NCBI GenBank assembly: GCA_947625005.1
Contig: CANQNA010000019.1
Span: 1-15,278, forward strand
Length of the DNA: 15,278 bases
Direction of reading: 5' to 3'
Origin: an uncultured Bacilli bacterium
Lineage (GTDB): Bacteria; Bacillota_I; Bacilli_A; RF39; UBA660
The first letter of the stretch is position 1. Each line of letters begins with the position of its first letter. The notes beneath the pieces are model-generated. The model was not told the DNA's origin. It worked only from the letters and a program-made list of their open reading frames with translations, and ran no database searches. Of the stretch, positions 1 to 6,589 are shown piece after piece. Position numbers and translations under genes: made by a program.

Positions 1-1069
1 ACAATCCTCCACAAACAAGAATTGAACATAATACCCAAAAACGAGCTAATCCAGTTTTGTTTCCAATTATTTTAGGGGCTAAATACATTCCATCAAATTG
101 TTGTAATATTATGATAAATATAACAAATATAATAGCTTTTGGTGGACTTACTAATAAAATAAGTAAAGTACTTGGTATGGCTCCAATAAATGGACCAAAA
201 TAAGGAATGGCATTGGTAATAGCACAAATAACGGCAATTAACATTCCATAAGGCATTTGGAAAATTAAATTAAATAAGAACATAATTAGTCCAATAAAAC
301 AACAATCTATAACTACTCCTACCATATATCTACCAAACATTTTGTTAATAAAACGACATTTTTCTAAAATATTATTGGCAACCTTAACATCAAAAATACT
401 ATAAGTTATTTTTTTACTAAGAGCAATATAATGTTCTTTACCATTTAATAAATAAATAGAAATTATAAAGCCAATAATAAAATTATATAAAAATTTAAAT
501 ACTCCCACTATTCCATTAGATACATTAACAATTAAATTATTAATTGTTGGAGTAAGAGAATCATTTACAATATTTAAAATATAAGTACTTATTTCTTGAT
601 AGTTTTCTAATATTTGAGTAGATGCATCAGGATTATTTTTTAAAGTATTTGCTAACCAATCTTGAACATTTTTAATATAATTAGGAATATTTCCTATTAA
701 AATTTGAATACTTGCTAATATTTCCGGTATTATATAAGAAATAATAACATATAAAGCAACTAAAAATAAAACTGAAGCCGTTAAAATACTCAATATTCTA
801 CTTAAACTTTTATGTTTTTTCTTATCTATTTTGGTTTTTCGTAAAACTTTATCATAAATATTTGTTTCTAAAAATTTTATACTAGGATTTAAAATATAAG
901 CAATTACAAGGCCGAAAATAATTGGCATAAAGATATTTAAAACATTTTCAATTCCTTTAATAAATTCTTGCCATCTTAAAATCAAAAAGAAAAATATTAT
1001 ACTACAAATAACTACACTAAATATAGTTAATCCTAATTGAAAATATTTATTTTTTGTTAAGTTTTTCAT
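1..1069 (-). CDS. AI-2E family transporter, C-terminus cut by window edge
   Basis: This is a polytopic membrane protein of the AI-2E transporter/permease family (PF01594; YtvI/YdbI/TqsA-like), whose members export small molecules or exchange ions; the substrate cannot be told from sequence. Translation from the ATG at 1069-1067 gives 356 residues before the left edge. An N-terminal pair of membrane segments (about residues 10-65) is followed by a third hydrophobic segment, then an amphipathic central region (about 120-190). The conserved C-terminal half contains NAIPYFGPFIGAIPS and, close to the edge, GNKTGLARFWVLCSIL, which matches the family pattern before the last helices. Family members are commonly 350-400 residues, so only a short tail is missing. 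An AGGTGG ribosome site (1074-1079) lies four bases from the start. The gene is divergent from the germination operon and has a good promoter at 1086-1114. Family assignment is firm; the transported substrate is unknown. Confidence 0.9.
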   Translation of the reverse strand, partial: MKNLTKNKYFQLGLTIFSVVICSIIFFFLILRWQEFIKGIENVLNIFMPIIFGLVIAYILNPSIKFLETNIYDKVLRKTKIDKKKHKSLSRILSILTASVLFLVALYVIISYIIPEILASIQILIGNIPNYIKNVQDWLANTLKNNPDASTQILENYQEISTYILNIVNDSLTPTINNLIVNVSNGIVGVFKFLYNFIIGFIISIYLLNGKEHYIALSKKITYSIFDVKVANNILEKCRFINKMFGRYMVGVVIDCCFIGLIMFLFNLIFQMPYGMLIAVICAITNAIPYFGPFIGAIPSTLLILLVSPPKAIIFVIFIIILQQFDGMYLAPKIIGNKTGLARFWVLCSILVCGGL

Positions 1070-1085
1070 ATTACCACCTATTACC

Positions 1086-1114
1086 ATTATATATTAATTA
1101 TTTAGTTTTAACAA
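1086..1114 (-). promoter_or_regulatory. Sigma-A-type promoter of the AI-2E transporter gene
   Basis: On the minus strand, a -35 TTGTTA (1114-1109) is followed by a 17-bp spacer and a perfect -10 TATAAT (1091-1086). The predicted transcription start (about 1079-1080) falls at the first bases of the AGGTGG ribosome site, giving a leader of about 11 bases. The hexamers are read directly from the sequence; activity is inferred. Confidence 0.6.
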
Positions 1115-1169
1115 TAGAGTTTTACTAATAAAACAGGAAATTTTGCTCACAATAATAATGGGTGAAGTC

Positions 1170-2576
1170 ATGAATGAAATAGTGGAAAGTGTAAAACAAG
1201 AGTTTAGTGGATGTAATGACTTAATAATTAAAAAATTACCCCATGGTAAAAATTATATATATGTACTTTATTTAGAAACTTTATCCAGTTCAGTCCAAAT
1301 TAATGACTTTGTATTAAAAAGACTAACTAGTGATATAAAAAATAGACGAATTACAGATTTATTACCCGCTCCTCATACTATTAAAGTAAAAAATAGAGAT
1401 CAAATAGAATATTATTTAAATCATGGTTTTACAATTGTTATTTTAAAACAAAAAATCTATGCTTGTGAAACAAAAGCTGATTTAACAAGAAGTGTTAGTG
1501 CCCCTACTACAGAACCAAGCATGTATGGCCCTAAAGATTCTTTTGTGGAAAATATTCAACAAAATATTGGACTAGTTAAAAGAAGATTAGCAACTAATAA
1601 ACTAAAGAATGACAATTTTAATATTGGAAGACTAACTAATTGTATTGTTTCTTTACTTTATATAGATAATATTGTGAAAAAAACTTTAGTAAATAAAGTA
1701 GCAAAGGCTTTAAAACAAATTGATGTAGATGGAGTATTAGATGCAGGCAGTTTGAAAAAAATGATTGAAAATGAAAATAAAACAGTTTTTCCTACAACTC
1801 AATTAACAGAAAGACCAGATATTGTTTGTAAAAATCTATTGGCAGGAAAAATTGTAATTTTACTTGATGACTCCCCTTTTGCCATTATTATTCCTTCATT
1901 TTTTTCTGATTTTATTAATCCAATTGTAGATAATTATACTAAAAGTATTAATGTTAATTTTTCTAAATTTTTAAGGCTTTTTTGCTTTATTATTGGTATT
2001 ATTACTCCAGCTGTTTATATTGCTCTTACAAACTTTAATCAAGAAGCAATACCCTTAGATTTATTTATTAGTTTTGCTACTCAAAGAGATGGAGTTCCTT
2101 TTCCAGCAATAATTGAATGTATAGTTATGTTAATAACCTGTGAAATATTAAGAGAAAGTGATATGAGATTCCCTAGTACCTATGGATCAGCTATTTCTAT
2201 TTTAGGCGCTTTAGTTTTAGGAGAAGCTGCAGTTTCTGCAGGAATTGTTAGTCCAATTATGATTATTGTTGTAGCAATTACTTTCATTGCCAGTTTAATG
2301 TTTTCTGATTTGGAAATTGTTGCAAGTATTCGAGCTTGGAGATTTATATTTTTAATGTTTGCCACAATTTTTGGCCTTTATGGGATTTCCCTAGCTTTAA
2401 TATTCTTCTTAATTTCTATTTGTAGTACAGAATCTTTTGGATATCCTTACTTTTTTCCTATTCAACCATTTGATTGGAATTATTTAAAAGGTACTTTAAT
2501 TGAAACCAGCAGTAAAAATGATAACAAACGAAGTGAAATGTTAAGTGATAATAAATACAAAAAAGGTGAATCATGA
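1170..2576 (+). CDS. gerAA: Spore germination receptor subunit A (GerA family)
   Basis: This is the A subunit of a Ger-type nutrient germinant receptor (PF03323), an inner-membrane complex of dormant spores that senses small nutrients and triggers germination. The ATG at 1170 gives 468 residues; it is preferred over TTG 1143 and ATG 1158 because GGTGA (1161-1165) is then correctly spaced as a ribosome site. Residues 1-260 form the soluble N-terminal region, which in this family contributes to germinant binding. From about 265 onward come membrane segments with the family signatures: RDGVPFPAIIE (306-316), EILRESDMRFP (325-335), ILGALVLGEAAVSAGIVSP (344-362) and the SFGYPYFFP motif (422-430). 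The C-terminus is a short charged tail. The TGA stop overlaps the ATG of gerAC (ATGA at 2573), indicating translational coupling. The ligand cannot be predicted. A CATTATA at 1085-1091 resembles a sigma-G -10 box, but I found no convincing -35. Confidence 0.95.
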   Translation: MNEIVESVKQEFSGCNDLIIKKLPHGKNYIYVLYLETLSSSVQINDFVLKRLTSDIKNRRITDLLPAPHTIKVKNRDQIEYYLNHGFTIVILKQKIYACETKADLTRSVSAPTTEPSMYGPKDSFVENIQQNIGLVKRRLATNKLKNDNFNIGRLTNCIVSLLYIDNIVKKTLVNKVAKALKQIDVDGVLDAGSLKKMIENENKTVFPTTQLTERPDIVCKNLLAGKIVILLDDSPFAIIIPSFFSDFINPIVDNYTKSINVNFSKFLRLFCFIIGIITPAVYIALTNFNQEAIPLDLFISFATQRDGVPFPAIIECIVMLITCEILRESDMRFPSTYGSAISILGALVLGEAAVSAGIVSPIMIIVVAITFIASLMFSDLEIVASIRAWRFIFLMFATIFGLYGISLALIFFLISICSTESFGYPYFFPIQPFDWNYLKGTLIETSSKNDNKRSEMLSDNKYKKGES

Positions 2577-3658
2577 AAATAAAAATTATAACTTTAATAT
2601 TAATACTTTTTACCTTATGTGGTTGTAGTAACTATAATGAATTAAACGATTTAGCTATTGTATCTGCTATGGGAATTGAAAAAGAAAATAAAGAATTTAA
2701 AATAACTTTAGAAGTTTTTAAAGAAGATAAACAAAGTGATCAAGGAGCAGCTAGTAAAAAAAGTATTAATTTAAGTGGTAATGGAAAAAGTATAGATGAA
2801 GCAATTAATGATGCCGCTTTTATGAGTGAAAAATTATTATTTTTTACCCATCTTCAAGCAATTATTATTGATAAAAATTTAGCAAATGATGGAATAAAAG
2901 AAATAATGGATTATTTATCTCGTCATACTGATTTTTCCTTTCAAACTTATGTTGTTTTAAGTGATGAGAAAAAACCTAGTGAAATATTAGAAAAAAAAGA
3001 GATAAAAAGTGAAATAATTGGAGATTCAATATATGCTATTTTTAACAATACTAAGCAAAACAATAGTGCAATTGTTATGAATAAATATTTTGACTTTTTA
3101 GAACAATATATAAATCCTCGAGAAGACATTTATCTTCCATATATAAAAATAAAAGATAAAAAAATCTCTATTCAAGATGTAGGAGTATTTAGAGAAGAAA
3201 AATTAGTAAACAATTTAAATTTAGATAATGTAAAAACTTTAAGTTTATTTACCGGAAATACAAATTCTTTATACTATAGAATTGATTACAATAATGATTA
3301 TATAGTAATGAGAGTATTTGAAGGTAAAATTAAATATAAAATAAGTAAAGAAAAAATAACTATTGAAGTTGAAACAAATTCAGGATTAGATGAAGTTAAT
3401 TGTGATGTAAATACAGTAAAAACAGAAAATATTGATAAAATAAATAATACTTTGGAAAAATCGATTAAAAAAGATATTGAAAAATTTTTAAAACAAATAA
3501 AAAAAGATAATTCAGATGTTTTAGGATTAAACGATAAAATTTATAAAAAATTTGGCAAAATTAACAAAGATTGGAAAGATTATGATATAGAAATTAAAGT
3601 CAACAGCACTATTACCAAAAAAGGTGTTTTAATGAATTCTGTGAGGGATAAATCATGA
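2573..3658 (+). CDS. gerAC: Spore germination receptor lipoprotein subunit C
   Basis: This is the Ger(x)C-family lipoprotein (PF05504), the peripheral subunit of the germinant receptor held on the outer face of the spore inner membrane by a diacylglyceryl-cysteine. The 361-residue product starts with a lysine-containing hydrophobic signal (residues 1-15) and a lipobox LCGC with the acceptor Cys at residue 18. Straight after it comes NELNDLAIVSAMGIE, the family's N-terminal motif. The remainder is lysine-rich and mixed alpha/beta, of usual family length. It starts inside the gerAA stop (ATGA, 2573-2576), with AAAGGTGA upstream as ribosome site, and its own TGA overlaps the gerAB start at 3655. 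The order A-C-B resembles gerK-type operons and differs from the A-B-C order of gerA. The lipobox with Cys at -2 (L-C-G-C) is slightly unusual but tolerated. Confidence 0.93.
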   Translation: MKIKIITLILILFTLCGCSNYNELNDLAIVSAMGIEKENKEFKITLEVFKEDKQSDQGAASKKSINLSGNGKSIDEAINDAAFMSEKLLFFTHLQAIIIDKNLANDGIKEIMDYLSRHTDFSFQTYVVLSDEKKPSEILEKKEIKSEIIGDSIYAIFNNTKQNNSAIVMNKYFDFLEQYINPREDIYLPYIKIKDKKISIQDVGVFREEKLVNNLNLDNVKTLSLFTGNTNSLYYRIDYNNDYIVMRVFEGKIKYKISKEKITIEVETNSGLDEVNCDVNTVKTENIDKINNTLEKSIKKDIEKFLKQIKKDNSDVLGLNDKIYKKFGKINKDWKDYDIEIKVNSTITKKGVLMNSVRDKS

Positions 3659-4689
3659 AAAAAATAAGTTATCTACAATACAAAGCTATGAGTTTTTTAT
3701 TACCTATTACTATGTTTTTTGGTATTGGATTATCTAATATAGTAAGTAAAAGTGAAGAATCTTTTTGGTTAAGCATTTTAATTGGTATTTTATTTGGCAC
3801 TCTAATTTTACTAATTGTTAATAAAATATTTATGTCTAATAAAAGAAGTATTTTAGATAATGCCAATAAAATAGAAGCCATATTTTATATTTTTATTGCC
3901 ATTATTTATATTATGTTAGGTATTAGTATTTTAAATAATTTAATTGTTTCTATTTATTTAACAGAAGTTAATCCTTTTATTATTAGTTTACCTTTAATTT
4001 TATTGATTATATATATATCATATAAAGGAGAAACCATTGTAGCAAGAATATCAGTAATTATTTTAGGATTATGTTTATTACTAGCATTTGGAATATTTTT
4101 AACTTTATTTTCTGAAATAAAATTGAGTAATTTTATGCCATTTTTAAATATACCTCCTCTTAAAATTATTGGCCAAGGATTAAGATATGGAATAATTAGT
4201 ACCGCTCCTTTAATTTTACTAGGATGCTTTGGAACAGATGAAATAGATAATTATAAAAGATATAGTATAATTAAAAGTTATTTAGTATCAAGTTTGTTTA
4301 TTTTAACTATATTTGTTATAACAGTAGGTATTATGGGTGTAGAAATGACTAAATTATATAGATATCCAGAATATATTGTTTTAAAAAGAATAAGTTTATT
4401 TAAATTTATAAATAATATAGAAAATTTTATGACCTTCTTTTGGATATTAATCTATATTTTATTTATATTAATGTCAGGAATATTTTTAAAAAAATCATTA
4501 CAAAAAATTACTACAAAAAAATGGATATTCCCTCTAATTTTAACGACATTATTATTTATTTTATATTTTACAGTTTTTAAACAAATAAACTATTTATTAT
4601 ATTCTTATAAATATCAATCACATATATTAGCAGGATGTTTATTGTTATTTTTTATAGTAAATATAAAATATATTATAAAGAAAAAATAA
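3655..4689 (+). CDS. gerAB: Spore germination receptor permease-like subunit B
   Basis: This is the B subunit of the germinant receptor (PF03845), a member of the amino acid/polyamine/organocation transporter superfamily that forms the ligand-sensing membrane part of the complex. The 344-residue product is almost entirely hydrophobic, with about ten membrane-spanning segments, normal for the family. The first helix starts near residue 10 (SFLLPITMFFGIG); a conserved-looking cytoplasmic stretch FGTDEIDNYKRYSIIKSYLV lies in the middle, followed by a segment ending VGIMGVEMTKLYRYPEYIVLKRI, where GerAB proteins carry a similar 'YPeyvllk' motif. Its start overlaps the gerAC stop by ATGA, with GAGG just upstream. 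It is the last gene of the operon; a strong hairpin terminator follows directly. No fourth (D) subunit is present. Expression is expected late in the forespore under sigma-G, but I could not identify that promoter with certainty. Confidence 0.93.
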   Translation: MKKISYLQYKAMSFLLPITMFFGIGLSNIVSKSEESFWLSILIGILFGTLILLIVNKIFMSNKRSILDNANKIEAIFYIFIAIIYIMLGISILNNLIVSIYLTEVNPFIISLPLILLIIYISYKGETIVARISVIILGLCLLLAFGIFLTLFSEIKLSNFMPFLNIPPLKIIGQGLRYGIISTAPLILLGCFGTDEIDNYKRYSIIKSYLVSSLFILTIFVITVGIMGVEMTKLYRYPEYIVLKRISLFKFINNIENFMTFFWILIYILFILMSGIFLKKSLQKITTKKWIFPLILTTLLFILYFTVFKQINYLLYSYKYQSHILAGCLLLFFIVNIKYIIKKK

Positions 4690-4692
4690 ATT

Positions 4693-4740
4693 AAAACTGA
4701 TAGATTTATCAATTTTTACTTTGATATTTCTATCAGTTTT
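4693..4740. terminator. Bidirectional terminator between gerAB and the variable surface gene
   Basis: AAAACTGATAGA (4693-4704) pairs with TCTATCAGTTTT (4729-4740) in a perfect 12-bp stem. A two-base internal mismatch leads into a further 6-bp stem (TATCAA/TTGATA) and an 8-base loop. T-rich runs follow on both strands, so the hairpin can end both gerAB (+) and the converging gene at 4760-6187 (-). Confidence 0.85.
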
Positions 4741-4759
4741 TTATTTTAACATTTATATT

Positions 4760-6187
4760 TTAATTTATTACGTATGGATTATTTTTTGATCCATCACCAC
4801 CTGAATATGTTACTCCTGAATGAAGAACAATAGATGGACGTAATGAATCCGTGTAGTAGACGTCACTGCAACGCAAATAACCACTACCGCCTGCGTAGAA
4901 TACGTACTGGTCGCTGCTTGATAAGACGAAGCTGAAAGGCGACAAAAGCCAATAACTATTACTACTTGCTTCTTCTTTTAAATAATAATTACTATTACTT
5001 TGACCATATATAGCTCCTGCAAAGGCTACCTCATCTGCTGTTAATAATGCTATCTTGGCATTAAACTTCTCTGCTTTATATGATTGATATTCAGATACTA
5101 AACTTGCTGGTTTAAAATTACACTTTAAACTTGGATTGGCAGTATTAGATGGAGTTAATCTTCCATATGCTCCAAAATATACATAACCTGAATCTTTACT
5201 ACTTACACTCATATCTTGACACCATTCTGCATTTACTACTTGTTTATCGTTTCCATCTTTGATGTTCTCTTCATACCATTTGTCAATTGTTTGTTTTATA
5301 TCACTCAATGTATATCTTAAATCATTTATTTTACTTCCATTTGTTTTAAATTCTATTTCCTTTACTGAACCTCCATCTTGTATATATCCTGAACTTGTTG
5401 TTGCAGTTTTACATTCTCCTGTCTCATTTGCTAACACTATCTTTATATTTCCTAGGCCATCTATTCGCACGACCCGCCAACACATATTGGCAAACTCTAC
5501 ATAATTATGATCTACTGTTCCTCTATATATATAACTTGTTCCATAATCATCTTCTGTCTCTATTAATTCTTTTTCTTCTGATGTATTTGAGTTCTTTCCT
5601 GGGTCTGTTGCTGAATTTGTAACATGTGTTACATTGTTATCATTTAACACTGCTTCTTTTAGTGTTTTGGTTTCTTCATCTATATCTATCTTAAATTTTA
5701 ATGTTTTTCCTTGATCTTCATTTTGATCTACATCTTCTGGATTTGCATACTTTATTGTTAATGTATATTCATTTGTTCCTGTTTTTGTTACAGTTTCACT
5801 TCCTACTATATATGATTCTGTTTCTGGTATTGTTCCTTTTGATATTGGGGTTTCTTCTCCACTTTTCTTTAATTCATATGTCCAATCTGTTTGTCTTGTA
5901 TATCCATTTTCTACATTACTTATTTTTATACTGTAGTTTGCAGCTTTGTCTCCTGTATTTACTACTTTAAATGTCTTTGTTATTGTACTTCCTGACTCTA
6001 TTGTTCTTGTTATTGACACATCTGATGTTCCATCTTGATACTCTATACTTATTTTTTTACTTGTTACATTTAAGCTTTCTTCTTTTGTATTTCCTGTTAT
6101 TTGAGTTTTATAGAAGGCATATGTTATTCCTAGTAACATTATTGTTACTATTATTAATACTATCTCCCATACTATTTTTTTATTCAT
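4760..6187 (-). CDS. Membrane-anchored surface protein with putative hypervariable C-terminal domain
   Basis: I do not know a named function for this 475-residue protein. Residues 5-26 form an uncleaved-looking hydrophobic anchor or signal ending in ITYAFY. Residues 30-170 are Thr/Ser/Lys-rich beta-type sequence resembling TasA/camelysin-like N-terminal domains (weak similarity by eye). Residues 171-215 are an acidic/Asn linker. Residues 217-475 form a Cys/Trp-containing domain: FANMCWRVVRIDG (232-244), cysteines at 236, 259, 323, 356 and 440, AKIALLTADEVAFAGAIYG (377-395), WLLSPF (413-418), LRPSIVL (449-455) and a GGDGSKNNPYVIN tail. This layout is like the C-type-lectin/FISUMP-type domains that serve as targets of diversity-generating retroelements. 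Codons 418-447 differ sharply in composition from the rest. The first half prefers ATA for Ile, whereas nearby genes favour ATT, suggesting different ancestry. AAAGGAG lies six bases before the ATG. A TATAAT (6226-6221) may be its -10. Confidence 0.75.
   Translation of the reverse strand: MNKKIVWEIVLIIVTIMLLGITYAFYKTQITGNTKEESLNVTSKKISIEYQDGTSDVSITRTIESGSTITKTFKVVNTGDKAANYSIKISNVENGYTRQTDWTYELKKSGEETPISKGTIPETESYIVGSETVTKTGTNEYTLTIKYANPEDVDQNEDQGKTLKFKIDIDEETKTLKEAVLNDNNVTHVTNSATDPGKNSNTSEEKELIETEDDYGTSYIYRGTVDHNYVEFANMCWRVVRIDGLGNIKIVLANETGECKTATTSSGYIQDGGSVKEIEFKTNGSKINDLRYTLSDIKQTIDKWYEENIKDGNDKQVVNAEWCQDMSVSSKDSGYVYFGAYGRLTPSNTANPSLKCNFKPASLVSEYQSYKAEKFNAKIALLTADEVAFAGAIYGQSNSNYYLKEEASSNSYWLLSPFSFVLSSSDQYVFYAGGSGYLRCSDVYYTDSLRPSIVLHSGVTYSGGDGSKNNPYVIN
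4847..4936 (-). other. Candidate variable region of a diversity-generating retroelement target
   Basis: These are codons 418-447 of the surface protein. By my count 44 of 90 bases are G or C, against strongly AT-rich surroundings. Of the 30 codons, 16 end in C (TTC, AGC, GTC, GAC, TAC, GGC, TGC), while the rest of the gene ends almost all codons in A or T. On the coding strand A is only 19 of 90, there is a single AA dinucleotide, and there is no Asn, Lys, Ile or Glu. This is what adenine-directed mutagenic retrohoming leaves when AAC/AAT template codons are randomised. The segment sits between WLLSP and LRPSIVL near the C-terminus, the usual place for a variable region. No template repeat or reverse transcriptase is in the window, and no clear GC-rich homing site follows. 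Confidence 0.45.
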
Positions 6188-6241
6188 TTATATCTCCTTT
6201 TACTTTTATTTTATACTAATATTATAGTGATTTTTATCATG

Positions 6242-6273
6242 AAAAATAAGATGATACTCGTCATCTTATTTTT
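6242..6273 (-). terminator. Second terminator hairpin, 13-bp perfect stem
   Basis: AAAAATAAGATGA (6242-6254) and TCATCTTATTTTT (6261-6273) form a perfect 13-bp inverted repeat around a 6-base loop. On the minus strand the stem ends in TTTTT. It lies just after the terminator at 6278-6296 and about 15 bases upstream of the likely -10 box of the surface-protein gene, so it insulates that gene from read-through or may influence its expression. Confidence 0.7.
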
Positions 6274-6277
6274 GTAT

Positions 6278-6296
6278 AAAAAAGCCTTAAAAGGCT
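6278..6296 (-). terminator. Intrinsic terminator of the coiled-coil/helical-repeat operon
   Basis: On the minus strand AGCCT-TTTA-AGGCT is followed directly by TTTTT and an A. The hairpin begins four bases after the stop codon of the gene at 6301-6588. It is short but has the standard stem plus U-tract form. Confidence 0.7.
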
Positions 6297-6300
6297 AAAT

Positions 6301-6588
6301 TTATAATTTTTCGACAACATTATGATTTTTTTCAATGCATCTAACTAAATCTGCTTGATCGTATTTAACAAATATAGCTTTGAATTTGTCAGGATTCATT
6401 AAAAACATTATAGTATGATTAATAAAAACATCTTTCATATTATTAATATTCATATTATTTAAATAATTAAAATTTTCTGTTACTATTCGAGGAAAAAGTT
6501 CAATCTTTTTAATTTCTTCAGAAGATAATTTTGATTTTAATAATTCAATATCTTCTTGAGTTAGATTAAAGCTTAATAGATAATCCAT
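6301..6588 (-). CDS. Small helical protein, possible mTERF-like repeat, unknown function
   Basis: This is a 95-residue, Asn/Lys/Ile-rich protein with no signal peptide or membrane segment, predicted mostly helical and cytoplasmic. I do not recognise the family. By eye, the stretch LFPRIVTENFNYLNNMNINN (about 31-50) followed by MFLMNPDKFKAIF resembles the two-and-a-half-helix mTERF repeat (a 'P..l..n...l...gi......i....P..l' pattern), and a comparable pattern lies in the C-terminal third of the preceding gene. The start is firm: GGAGG (6597-6601), encoded within the final Gly codons of the upstream gene, is well spaced from the ATG at 6588. The upstream TAA ends one base earlier, so the two genes are translationally coupled and their products may interact. 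A terminator follows at once. Confidence 0.7.
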   Translation of the reverse strand: MDYLLSFNLTQEDIELLKSKLSSEEIKKIELFPRIVTENFNYLNNMNINNMKDVFINHTIMFLMNPDKFKAIFVKYDQADLVRCIEKNHNVVEKL

Positions 6589-6589
6589 T

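Noticed and set aside
1066..1091. Possible sigma-G promoter (TCATA ... CATTATA) before gerAA
   Set aside because: The -10-like box fits but the spacer would be 14 bases and the -35 is poor; the same bases form the better-supported promoter of the divergent gene.
1143..1169. Upstream TTG (1143) and ATG (1158) starts for gerAA
   Set aside because: They would place the only good ribosome site, GGTGA at 1161, inside the gene; ATG 1170 uses it correctly.
5259..6219. Several leucine- and phenylalanine-rich open frames on the + strand opposite the surface-protein gene
   Set aside because: They are antisense shadows of an Asp/Glu/Thr/Lys-rich gene, have low-complexity Leu-rich translations and lack consistent ribosome sites.
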